Shown: piece by piece, positions 1 through 5,329 of the stretch | How positions within the stretch are numbered: the stretch's first letter is position 1 | How the letters are laid out: every line of letters begins with the position of its first letter | Source of the DNA: an uncultured Alistipes sp. | GTDB lineage: Bacteria > Bacteroidota > Bacteroidia > Bacteroidales > Rikenellaceae | Assembly: GCA_900552955.1 (NCBI GenBank) | Contig: USBO01000126.1 | Coordinates: 1 to 5,329 of the forward strand | Direction of reading: 5' to 3' | Length of the DNA: 5,329 nt | Made by a program: the position numbers and the translations under genes | The notes under the pieces: model-generated | Database searches by the model: none | Told to the model about the DNA's origin: nothing | Seen by the model: the letters and a program-made list of their open reading frames with translations, nothing else

Positions 1-767
1 GACCGGTCCATCGACCCCTCGAGAAAGCCCTTGGCCCCCTGCAGCGTCGCAAGCGTCCCCTGGAATTGCGTCAGCTGCGCCTGATACTGCTGCTTCTCGG
101 GCCCGTCGGGCATTTGCGCCAACACCCCCTCGAGCTGCGCGATGGCCGGCCCCAGTTGCGCGATCTTGGGGTCGAGCATCCCGCCGATCAGGTTGCGGCG
201 CGCGGCGGGCGAGAGCATCGACCGCGAGAGGTCGAAATTGCCCCACGTCACCATCAGCCCCGCGCCGACCGACACCCTGTCGCAGAGTTTGAACGACACG
301 GTCGGCTGCACGGTGTAGGCCGCCAGATTGATCTGCTGCACCAGATGAGCGCCGGGCCAGTTGTCGCCCCAGTTCATCGACGAGCCGTTGGGCGTGAAGA
401 ATCCGAGCCCCACGGCCCAGCGGTCGGAGGGCTTGTAGTTGAAATAGGCGTAGATCGGCGTCGACATCTTGTTGTCGGACTTCCACTCGGGACGGTCGCC
501 CGCATAGAATCCGTTCTCCATCGTGGGCGTCGGGGTGTAGGTGCAGTAGGAGAGAATTCCCGCGGCACCGACCGACAGATCGAACTTCGAATCCTGAAAC
601 GCCGTGGCGGCGGGATTGAAGAAGATGGATTCCGAGTCGAGTTTCATGGCCGTGCCGACGTGTCCCATACCCGTCTGACGGGTCGAGAGGTTGTTCACCT
701 GATAGCCTTCGGCCCGAAGACCGGTCACAGCGACGAGCGCCACGAGAAGCGTCGAGATTTTTTTCAT
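1..767 (-). CDS. FadL/OmpP1/TodX-family outer-membrane transport protein, C-terminus beyond the window
   Basis: This is the first 255 codons of an outer-membrane beta-barrel of the FadL family, which lets long-chain fatty acids or other hydrophobic molecules cross the outer membrane. The start ATG (767-765) begins a signal peptide, MKKISTLLVALVAVTGLRA, with likely cleavage before E20. The mature N-terminus GYQVNNLSTRQTGMG, then SESIFFNPAA (about 45-54) with the N-P-A motif, is typical of the family's plug region and first strands. FTPNGSSMNWG (about 124-134) and QPTVSFKLCDRVSVGAGL (about 154-171) continue the barrel. Residues about 186-255 are unlike strands: alanine-, leucine- and glutamine-rich, probably helical or coiled, and perhaps an extended extracellular loop. 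The reading frame is intact to the window edge. It has its own promoter, and its neighbour downstream is not visible. The family call is firm; the transported substrate cannot be read from sequence. Confidence 0.93.
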   Translation of the reverse strand, partial: MKKISTLLVALVAVTGLRAEGYQVNNLSTRQTGMGHVGTAMKLDSESIFFNPAATAFQDSKFDLSVGAAGILSYCTYTPTPTMENGFYAGDRPEWKSDNKMSTPIYAYFNYKPSDRWAVGLGFFTPNGSSMNWGDNWPGAHLVQQINLAAYTVQPTVSFKLCDRVSVGAGLMVTWGNFDLSRSMLSPAARRNLIGGMLDPKIAQLGPAIAQLEGVLAQMPDGPEKQQYQAQLTQFQGTLATLQGAKGFLEGSMDR

Positions 768-830
768 TCGAACTATATTTAAGCTGTTAACGCCCCGAAA
801 TCCATTCGGTTCCGAAGCACAAATCAGCCG

Positions 831-862
831 CAAAAGTAGGAATTATCTGCCGCGCCGGCAAA
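831..862 (-). promoter_or_regulatory. Bacteroidetes-type promoter of the FadL-family gene
   Basis: Read on the minus strand, TTTG (862-859) is followed after exactly 20 bases by TACTTTTG (838-831). This matches the Bacteroidetes primary sigma factor consensus, TTTG at -33 and TAnnTTTG at -7 with about 19-21 bases between. It implies a 5' leader of roughly 55-60 bases before the ATG at 767. The region is AT-rich compared with the surrounding coding DNA. No operator-like inverted repeat is evident. Confidence 0.8.
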
Positions 863-1010
863 TATTTTGGTCTTTATTTCCGAAATTCTGGAATATAAGT
901 AGACATTTGGTCGAAACAGGAAACCCGCTCGTCCGCATTCCCGAATCGGCCCGACGGAGGGCGTTTCGCCGCGGAACGGAGGGGCGTTTCCCGCGCCCGT
1001 CCCGTCAGGC

Positions 1011-2219
1011 TCACTCCTCGCCCATCACCTCGCGGCGATAGCGCTTCAGCGCCTCGCCGAGCACGAGGATCGCACGCTGCAGATCACGCTGGCAAAGTAC
1101 ATAAGCGATCCGCACTTCGTTGCGGCCGCACGTCGGATCGGAGTAGAACCCCGAAGCCGGTGCCAGCATCACCGTCTCGCCCTCGTAGTCGAACTCGCCG
1201 AGGCACCACGCACAGAAGCGGTCGCTGTCGTCGATCGGCAGCCGCGCCACGGTATAGAACGCTCCCATCGGAATCGGCGAATAGACTCCGGGCAGACGGT
1301 TCAGACCGTCGATCAGGCACTTGCGGCGGGCGATATACTCCTCGTAAACCTCCGTGTGGTACTCGCGCGGCGCATCGATCGATGCCTCGGCGATGATCTG
1401 CCCCACGAGCGGCGGCGACAGCCGCGCCTGGCAGAACTTCATCACGGCGTCGTGCAGCGCGCGGTTCTTGGTGATGAGCGCCCCGATGCGGATGCCGCAC
1501 TCGGAGTAGCGTTTCGACACCGAGTCGATGAGCACCACGTTCTGCTCGATCCCCTCCAGATGACAGGCCGAGATGTAGGGCGACCCCGTGTAGATGAATT
1601 CGCGGTAGACCTCGTCAGAGAAGAGGAACAGGTCGTAACGCTTCACCAGATCACGGATCTGCATCATCTCGCGCCGCGTGTAGAGGTAGCCCGTCGGGTT
1701 GTTGGGGTTGCAGATCAGGATGCCGCGCGTGCGCTCGTTGATGAGCTCCTCGAACTTCTCGACCGACGGCAGCGCGAACCCGTCCTCGATCGAGGCGGTG
1801 ATCGGCCGGATCACGGCGCCGGCCGATACGGCGAAGGCCATGTAGTTGGCATAGGCAGGTTCGGGCACGATGATCTCATCGCCCGGGTTGAGACACGACA
1901 TGAAAGCGAACAGCACCGCCTCCGACCCGCCCGTCGTGACGATCACGTCGTCGGCCGTCAGGCGGATCTGATACTGAGCGTAATACTCCACCAGCTTCTC
2001 GCGCAGCGACCGGTAGCCGTCGCTGGGGCTGTACTCCAGCACGGTGCGGTCGACCTGCTTCAGCGCGTCGAGCCCCACCTGCGGCGTGGGCAGATCGGGC
2101 TGGCCGATGTTGAGATGGTAGACCTTCACGCCCCGCGCCTTGGCGGCTTCGGCCAGCGGGAAAAGTTTTCGAATCGGCGACTCGGGCATCCGACAGGCCC
2201 GTAGGGATATTTGCGGCAT
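1011..2219 (-). CDS. Pyridoxal-phosphate-dependent aminotransferase, class I/II (fold type I)
   Basis: A complete 402-residue cytoplasmic aminotransferase that moves an amino group between an amino acid and a 2-oxo acid using PLP. Visible landmarks are LNIGQPD (36-42) near the substrate pocket, GGSEA (97-101) for the cofactor phosphate, Tyr123 in PAYANY, NPNNPTG (171-177) with Asn174, SDEVY (201-205) with Asp202 pairing with the PLP ring nitrogen, SVSKRYSE with Lys236 forming the Schiff base, Arg244 in GIRIG, and Arg370 in NEVRIAY for the substrate carboxylate. All expected catalytic residues are present and the length is normal. I chose ATG 2219-2217 because MPQISLR directly precedes MPESPIRKL; ATG 2189 (392 residues) is the alternative. 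The frame stays open further upstream to 2708, but that stretch crosses the tRNA and promoters. It appears monocistronic. Substrate (aspartate, aromatic or other) is not decided by these motifs. Confidence 0.93.
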   Translation of the reverse strand: MPQISLRACRMPESPIRKLFPLAEAAKARGVKVYHLNIGQPDLPTPQVGLDALKQVDRTVLEYSPSDGYRSLREKLVEYYAQYQIRLTADDVIVTTGGSEAVLFAFMSCLNPGDEIIVPEPAYANYMAFAVSAGAVIRPITASIEDGFALPSVEKFEELINERTRGILICNPNNPTGYLYTRREMMQIRDLVKRYDLFLFSDEVYREFIYTGSPYISACHLEGIEQNVVLIDSVSKRYSECGIRIGALITKNRALHDAVMKFCQARLSPPLVGQIIAEASIDAPREYHTEVYEEYIARRKCLIDGLNRLPGVYSPIPMGAFYTVARLPIDDSDRFCAWCLGEFDYEGETVMLAPASGFYSDPTCGRNEVRIAYVLCQRDLQRAILVLGEALKRYRREVMGEE

Positions 2220-2270
2220 AACGAACGGTTTTCTCTGCAATCCGGCCTCTTCCGAGAGTCGGACGCACGG

Positions 2271-2278
2271 CAAAGATA
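2271..2278 (-). promoter_or_regulatory. Probable -7 box for the aminotransferase gene
   Basis: On the minus strand TATCTTTG (2278-2271) is an exact TAnnTTTG match lying 51 bases before the chosen ATG at 2219, about the distance seen for the FadL-family gene. There is no TTTG at the expected -33 distance; that stretch is GC-rich. The promoter may be weaker or activator-dependent. The site supports a start at 2219 or 2189 and argues against the longer reading frame. Confidence 0.5.
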
Positions 2279-2377
2279 GCGTTTTTCCGCGGATCGGCCG
2301 CATCGGCCGCTCCCGCATTCGGCCGTACACCGCGCCAGCGTCCCCGAAAGACCCGCACGGCGAATTCCCGAACGGAA

Positions 2378-2409
2378 TTTGGTAATATGGAAATAAGGTG
2401 CTACTTTTG
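2378..2409 (+). promoter_or_regulatory. Bacteroidetes-type promoter of the tRNA-Ser gene
   Basis: TTTG (2378-2381) and TACTTTTG (2402-2409) are separated by exactly 20 bases, the same spacing and the same -7 octamer as at the FadL-family gene. The -7 box ends only 5 bases before the mature tRNA 5' end at 2415, so transcription should begin almost at the first tRNA base. Confidence 0.85.
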
Positions 2410-2414
2410 TTGCC

Positions 2415-2499
2415 GGAAAGATGGCAGAGCGGTCGATTGCGGCGGTCTTGAAAACCGTTGAACTGAGAGGTTCCGGGGGTTCGAATCCCTCTCTTTCCG
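2415..2499 (+). tRNA. tRNA-Ser, anticodon UGA
   Basis: An 85-base class II tRNA that reads UCA and other UCN serine codons. The acceptor stem GGAAAGA (2415-2421) pairs perfectly with TCTTTCC (2492-2498), with G2499 as discriminator base. The anticodon loop CTTGAAA (2447-2453) carries TGA at 2449-2451 on a stem of GCGGT with ACCGT. The long variable arm typical of serine tRNAs has stem GAAC/GTTC. The T arm is GGGGG-TTCGAAT-CCCTC with one G-U pair. The 3' CCA is not encoded (GCT follows), so it must be added after transcription. A strong terminator follows 14 bases later. The 3' part of the gene is repeated at 2709-2728. Confidence 0.97.
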
Positions 2500-2557
2500 C
2501 TCTTTGGGAGACCAAGCGACGGGATGCATCCCGTCGCTTTTTTCGTGAGGCCGCACG
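2480..2557 (+). repeat. 78-bp direct repeat, copy 1 (tRNA 3' end plus terminator)
   Basis: This segment begins at the T loop of tRNA-Ser, TTCGAATCCCTC, covers the last 20 tRNA bases, the terminator and the flank ending GAGGCCGCACG. It matches 2709-2786 at 77 of 78 positions; the only difference is G2506 against A2735. Identity breaks sharply at both ends (G2479 against C2708; G2558 against C2787). Confidence 0.95.
2514..2543 (+). terminator. Intrinsic terminator of tRNA-Ser
   Basis: A perfect 26-base palindrome (2514-2539), each arm reading AAGCGACGGGATG or its complement, is followed by a run of six T (2538-2543). The stem is GC-rich and the T run lies on the plus-strand side only, so it works as a rho-independent terminator for the tRNA transcript. 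An identical copy lies 229 bases downstream. Confidence 0.92.
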
Positions 2558-2708
2558 GCAGGGGAAATGACTTTCCCCGCCGAGCAGCCTCGCTTCCGCG
2601 CCGCTTCGCGTCGCACGTCTCCATTGCGGCAGCGGCATTCTCGCAGCAGGGGGTTGCGGGGCGAGAAATATTTCCATTTTCAATGGCCGCCCCGCGAGTG
2701 CTCCGCAC
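2558..2708. other. 151-bp non-coding spacer between the two repeat copies
   Basis: I see no credible gene or promoter here. Two inverted repeats stand out. GGGGAAA (2561-2567) pairs with TTTCCCC (2572-2578) over a 4-base loop. GCGGGGCG (2656-2663) pairs with CGCCCCGC (2688-2695) around a 24-base AT-rich loop that contains the palindrome GAAATATTTC. The spacer contains no recognisable 5' part of a second tRNA. It may be the remains of an inserted element or of a decayed tRNA gene. Confidence 0.6.
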
Positions 2709-2728
2709 TTCGAATCCCTCTCTTTCCG
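2709..2728 (+). pseudogene. 3' fragment of tRNA-Ser
   Basis: These 20 bases equal the T loop, 3' T-stem strand, 3' acceptor strand and discriminator base of the intact tRNA-Ser at 2480-2499. The preceding bases (GTGCTCCGCAC) do not supply the 5' half of the T stem, nor any anticodon or D arm, so no tRNA can fold. It is either an attachment-site remnant or what survives of a second tRNA-Ser gene. Confidence 0.8.
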
Positions 2729-2742
2729 CTCTTTAGGAGACC

Positions 2743-2772
2743 AAGCGACGGGATGCATCCCGTCGCTTTTTT
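2743..2772 (+). terminator. Duplicated copy of the tRNA terminator
   Basis: The same 26-base palindrome (2743-2768) and six-T run (2767-2772) as the tRNA-Ser terminator. It follows no intact plus-strand gene. It could act as a backup stop for tRNA read-through and keep plus-strand transcripts out of the convergent lipoprotein operon. Confidence 0.85.
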
Positions 2773-2793
2773 CGTGAGGCCGCACGCAGTGAC

Positions 2794-2823
2794 AAAACTG
2801 GCGGGCCTCGAAAGGCCCGCCGG
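2794..2823 (-). terminator. Intrinsic terminator of the lipoprotein operon
   Basis: The stem GGCGGGCC/GGCCCGCC (2800-2807 with 2814-2821) closes a 6-base loop and extends to 10 pairs (2798-2823) if one G-U pair is allowed. On the minus strand the stem is followed by TTTTGT. It lies 22 bases after the lipoprotein stop codon, the right place and strand to end that transcript. Confidence 0.85.
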
Positions 2824-2845
2824 CAAAAACGGATGGTATGCGCTG

Positions 2846-4888
2846 TCATTCGTCGCGCACGCAGCGGATCGACCAGCTGAAGCCGCGATCCTGCTCGTAG
2901 GGGCTGCACCGGTTTACCGTCATGTAGAAGCAGAACAACTTCGCCGAGCCGGACGCCGTTCCCGACCAGTAATAGGCACGTCCACCCCCGTAGAGGAACC
3001 CTTTGTTGGTTCGATACCCCGCAGCGGGGAAAAACAGCGACGCATGGGAGAAGGGGTTGAACATCACGCGCCCCTTGAACGCAGCCTCATGCGTACCGTC
3101 GGCCACCACCGCGTCGGCCGCTGCGAAACTCGTCTTGCCCGAGAGCCGGCGACGGTCGAAGAAACCGTCGGCATAGTAACCCCATGCGGTGTTCTCCAGA
3201 TCGAAAACCGTACTTCCGGCTCCGGCCAGCGGATTGAGCCAGATCGACTGCCGCATCTCCGAACCTGCAATTCCCTTATCGCCCGCACCGTCGCGCATAC
3301 GGCGATAGCCCGCCGGACAGATCTCGTTGGCCGCCTCATCGTAGGCCTTCGCACCGCTGTAACCGCTGATCTGATCTATCAGATCGACATACACCGAACT
3401 GAACGCGCGGCGCAGCCATGCGTCCTTCGACGCCTGGCCCTGGAATGCAGCGCCGCCCTGCGACGGATACTGCACCAGCGAACCCCCGCGAGCTGTCAAT
3501 TGCGGATAGCTGTCGTAGGTCGCGCCGCACGAGGCCGCAGCCCACTGCGAAGCCGAAGCCGTGAGGTTGTAGGGCAGGAAACGCCGCGCGCAGGCGCGGT
3601 CGTCGGCCACGGCGGCACCGCTGCCGTCCCTGTCGCCCGGGCGCATCACGTAGTCCGCACCCTCGCCCTGACGCAGGAAGATCTTCTGACGCTTGGCGCC
3701 GTCGGCATAGGTCAGCAGCACGACGGCGTAACGCGCCGGAGCCGTCGCCTCGTCGTAAGCCTTGAAGGGCGCCGTCAGACCGATGCGGAAGACGATGAAG
3801 CCCTCGGCATCGACCGTACCGCCGACCGTGGCCTGCGTCCCCTCGACCCTGTAGCTCTCGGCATCGGCCGGATTGTCCGTGCGGATCGCCGGATCGGCGC
3901 TGTCGCCTGCGGCGAGCACCACGCCGTCGCCCGCCGCCGGATTCCACGACGCGTCGTACCACGCCACGGTGGCCGTCCACGCACCCGTGACACCGTCCGC
4001 ATCGCTGCGGATGACGCGTTCGCCGGTCTGCGACGCCCGCCAGAAGGCACCCACATAGGCACATTCGGCGCTCGGAACGTCGCCCGCGCCCTCGATACCG
4101 TCCAGCAGCCCCTCCTGCGGGACGGGCAGCGCCGGCAGAACCACCGCTTTGGTCTGGGTGACCGTCAGCACGGGTTCGGACGCGCCGTTGAGCGTGATGC
4201 GTGCGGTGCGATCCTCGGTGCCGGTGTTCTCGTCGGCCACGAGGTAAACATCCTGCGTCCCCGCACCTTCGAGCTCCGCATCGGCGCCGCTGCCGTCGGC
4301 ATTGAGCGTGAGCCGCAGCCACGGCTCGTCCGACACGAGCGACCACGCGGCCAGCGGATCGGGATCGCCGTTGTGACGCATGCAGGTGACCGTCAGTTTG
4401 GTCGGGGCAGGCATCTGCGCATCGCTGCTCAGCGCCGGCAGAGAGGTCGGCCCGACGGCGATCGTCCCGGGCCTGAATCCCTCCTGCGAGACGGTGATCA
4501 CCGGCATCGGAGCGTCGTTCAGCACGACCGTCGCCGTGCGCGCGCTCATCTCGGCGTTCTCTTCGACGACGAGGTAGACCGTACGCGACGCCTCGCTTTC
4601 GAGCACCTGCACGGCATCGCTGCCGCCCGGGTCAAGCGCGAGTTTCAGCCACGGCTCGCTCGAGGCGAGCCGCCACGCCAGCCGGAAGTCGGGGTTACCG
4701 CTGTTCTTGACGCACGCCACGTCGAGGCTCTGCGTTTCGGGGGCCACCTGGGCGTCGCTGCTCAGGACAAGGGTATCCTCGGAGGCGGTGACATGGAGCT
4801 GACTGGCCGCATCCGCTCCCTCGTCGGAATCCGTGCAGGCGGTCCAAACCAGCGCCGCACAGAGAGCGATAGATAGGAATCGTTTCAT
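2846..4888 (-). CDS. Surface lipoprotein with two BACON-like repeats and a C-terminal FISUMP-like domain
   Basis: A 680-residue exported lipoprotein. The signal MKRFLSIALCAALVWTAC ends in a relaxed lipobox with Cys18 as the lipidation site. TDSDEG follows, an acidic stretch like the Bacteroidetes lipoprotein export signal that sends lipoproteins to the cell surface. Residues about 42-135 and 153-245 are two copies of a beta-sandwich-like repeat (SSDAQ, NPD, EPWL, VYLV, VTQ) resembling BACON domains. Residues about 275-410 form an unassigned, probably beta-rich region ending KIFLRQGEGADYVM. Residues about 436-680 resemble the Fibrobacter succinogenes major paralogous (FISUMP) type: FLPYNLT, ICPAGYRRM (523-531), YYWSGTAS (639-646) and terminal RCVRDE. 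The role is probably binding of glycan, mucin or protein at the surface, but the ligand is unknown. It starts 40 bases after the 111-residue gene, with no promoter between, so the two are probably co-transcribed. Confidence 0.88.
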   Translation of the reverse strand: MKRFLSIALCAALVWTACTDSDEGADAASQLHVTASEDTLVLSSDAQVAPETQSLDVACVKNSGNPDFRLAWRLASSEPWLKLALDPGGSDAVQVLESEASRTVYLVVEENAEMSARTATVVLNDAPMPVITVSQEGFRPGTIAVGPTSLPALSSDAQMPAPTKLTVTCMRHNGDPDPLAAWSLVSDEPWLRLTLNADGSGADAELEGAGTQDVYLVADENTGTEDRTARITLNGASEPVLTVTQTKAVVLPALPVPQEGLLDGIEGAGDVPSAECAYVGAFWRASQTGERVIRSDADGVTGAWTATVAWYDASWNPAAGDGVVLAAGDSADPAIRTDNPADAESYRVEGTQATVGGTVDAEGFIVFRIGLTAPFKAYDEATAPARYAVVLLTYADGAKRQKIFLRQGEGADYVMRPGDRDGSGAAVADDRACARRFLPYNLTASASQWAAASCGATYDSYPQLTARGGSLVQYPSQGGAAFQGQASKDAWLRRAFSSVYVDLIDQISGYSGAKAYDEAANEICPAGYRRMRDGAGDKGIAGSEMRQSIWLNPLAGAGSTVFDLENTAWGYYADGFFDRRRLSGKTSFAAADAVVADGTHEAAFKGRVMFNPFSHASLFFPAAGYRTNKGFLYGGGRAYYWSGTASGSAKLFCFYMTVNRCSPYEQDRGFSWSIRCVRDE
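4154..4765 (-). repeat. Two tandem BACON-like repeats coded within the lipoprotein
   Basis: At protein level residues 42-135 and 153-245 align with an offset of 110-111 residues. Shared positions include LSSDAQ, N-x-G-x-PD (62-67 and 172-177), EPWL with Trp80 and Trp190, VYLV (104-107 and 214-217), E-N, RTA and the closing VSQ/VTQ. Closing each unit with a V-[ST]-Q strand is a habit of BACON domains. The copies have diverged clearly, so this is an old duplication and not a recent DNA repeat. Confidence 0.75.
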
Positions 4889-4928
4889 AAAGGATAGTTT
4901 TAGATGGTTTTACTTGTCGGCAGGCGGG

Positions 4929-5264
4929 TTACTCCTTGAGGGCGATCTGGATGTTGAGCCGGAAAACCGCCTCCTCGCCGTCGATGCGGCAGTTGAGCCG
5001 CAGCCAGTTGCCGAAGTGCTTGACCCGAATGAAGTGGACCCCTTCCGAGGTGATCGGATCCGACACGGTGCCCTCTTTGACCCAGTTGATGCCGTCGGGC
5101 GAGATCTCGACCTCGCCCACGAGTCGGGGCGATCGGCCGGAAAGCCGTTCTACGGTCACGAAAAAGATGCACTCGCTGGCCCAGCCGCATTCGTAGGGAT
5201 TGGTCTGGAAATCCTTGTCGAAATCATCCTTGACCTCCAGATGTGATGCATTGAACAATCTCAT
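4929..5264 (-). CDS. Hypothetical protein, 111 residues, probably beta-rich
   Basis: I do not recognise a named family. The protein has no signal peptide or membrane segment. It begins MRLFNASHLEVKDDFDKDFQ and appears strand-rich after that: ECIFFVTVERLSG, VGEVEISPDGINWVKEG (about 49-65), GVHFIRVKHFGNWLRLN (75-91) and a closing FRLNIQIALKE. The SPDGxxW motif followed by a WLRL strand recalls small beta-sandwich proteins whose repeats read S-x-D-G-x-x-W, found in phage virion and surface proteins; this is a resemblance, not an assignment. ATG 5264-5262 is the first in frame after the upstream stop and follows an A-rich leader instead of a Shine-Dalgarno sequence. The gene sits between the end of another minus-strand frame (44 bases away) and the lipoprotein (40 bases), which suggests an operon partner. 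Coding use resembles its neighbours. Confidence 0.75.
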   Translation of the reverse strand: MRLFNASHLEVKDDFDKDFQTNPYECGWASECIFFVTVERLSGRSPRLVGEVEISPDGINWVKEGTVSDPITSEGVHFIRVKHFGNWLRLNCRIDGEEAVFRLNIQIALKE

Positions 5265-5308
5265 GGTTGTATCTGTTTTTACGTTTTACATTTAAGAGAA
5301 CAACTCCG

Positions 5309-5329
5309 CTACTCCTGCGACACGACCAC
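5309..5329 (-). CDS. Possible last codons of an upstream operon gene
   Basis: From the window edge the minus strand reads VVVSQE followed by TAG (5311-5309). The V-x-V-S-Q ending resembles the last strand of the BACON repeats in the neighbouring lipoprotein, so this may be another BACON-containing protein of the same operon. Only six residues are visible, and another frame could be the real one. No Bacteroidetes-type promoter lies in the 44 bases between this stop and the next ATG. Confidence 0.35.
   Translation of the reverse strand: MVVSQE

Larger units (their letters stand above)
2709..2786 (+). repeat. 78-bp direct repeat, copy 2
   Basis: This is the second copy of the tRNA-tail and terminator segment, identical to 2480-2557 except A2735. 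The sequence just after it (GCAGTGACAAAA) is unrelated to that following copy 1. The arrangement is therefore repeat-spacer-repeat rather than a plain tandem duplication of the 229-bp unit. Confidence 0.95.

Noticed and set aside
66..782. A 238-residue plus-strand frame
   Set aside because: It lies antisense to the FadL-family gene, its composition is that of a shadow frame (R, H, G, V-rich), and it has no promoter or family match.
866..909. Possible plus-strand promoter (TTTG then GACATTTG)
   Set aside because: The -7 box has a mismatch in the conserved TA, the spacing is too long, and no plus-strand gene lies downstream before the antisense aminotransferase.
900..1010. Possible terminator after the aminotransferase, minus strand
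   Set aside because: A short GGGCG/CGCCC stem and a doubled CGGAGGG(G)CGTTT motif are present, but no T run follows, so I cannot support an intrinsic terminator.
1356..2204. A 282-residue plus-strand frame
   Set aside because: It is antisense to the aminotransferase, whose catalytic motifs are complete; the plus-strand product matches no family I know.
2220..2708. N-terminal extension of the aminotransferase to a 565-residue protein
   Set aside because: The added part would translate the reverse complement of the tRNA-Ser gene, a terminator and both promoters. Spurious peptides of this type are common artefacts of antisense tRNA.
2480..2786. CRISPR array
   Set aside because: There are only two repeats, they are 78 bp and carry tRNA and terminator sequence, and no cas gene is present.
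2567..4876. A 769-residue open frame on the plus strand covering the lipoprotein gene
   Set aside because: It is antiparallel to a well-supported lipoprotein, its translation is arginine- and histidine-rich without domains, and it begins inside the tRNA-downstream repeat region. Long antisense frames are expected in GC-rich coding DNA.

Overview
The window looks like chromosome of a GC-rich member of the Bacteroidales, most likely Alistipes or a relative (genus inferred, not proven). Three things support this. Promoters match the Bacteroidetes form, TTTG at about -33 and TAnnTTTG at about -7. Translation starts lack Shine-Dalgarno sequences. The proteins include a FadL-type porin and a BACON/FISUMP-type lipoprotein with an acidic surface-export signal after the lipid cysteine.

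Layout, left to right. At 1-767 (minus) is the 5' part of a FadL/OmpP1-family outer-membrane transporter, with a well-formed promoter upstream. At 1011-2219 (minus) is a complete fold-type I PLP aminotransferase with all expected catalytic residues. A divergent promoter region (about 2220-2414) separates it from a plus-strand tRNA-Ser(UGA) at 2415-2499, followed by a strong palindromic terminator.

The unusual part is just downstream. The last 20 bases of the tRNA plus the terminator and flank (78 bp) recur 229 bp later with one mismatch, and 151 bp of non-coding, hairpin-rich DNA lies between the copies. The arrangement is repeat-spacer-repeat with different sequence after the second copy. 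It resembles the scar of an integration event at a tRNA 3' end, or a collapsed tandem tRNA-Ser pair.

The right half (2846-5329, minus) is an apparent surface-protein operon: the last codons of an upstream gene, a 111-residue protein of unknown function, and a 680-residue surface lipoprotein with two tandem BACON-like repeats and a C-terminal FISUMP-like domain. A stem-loop terminator at 2798-2823 ends it, converging on the duplicated tRNA terminator. No CRISPR array, integrase, transposase or complete mobile element is present.
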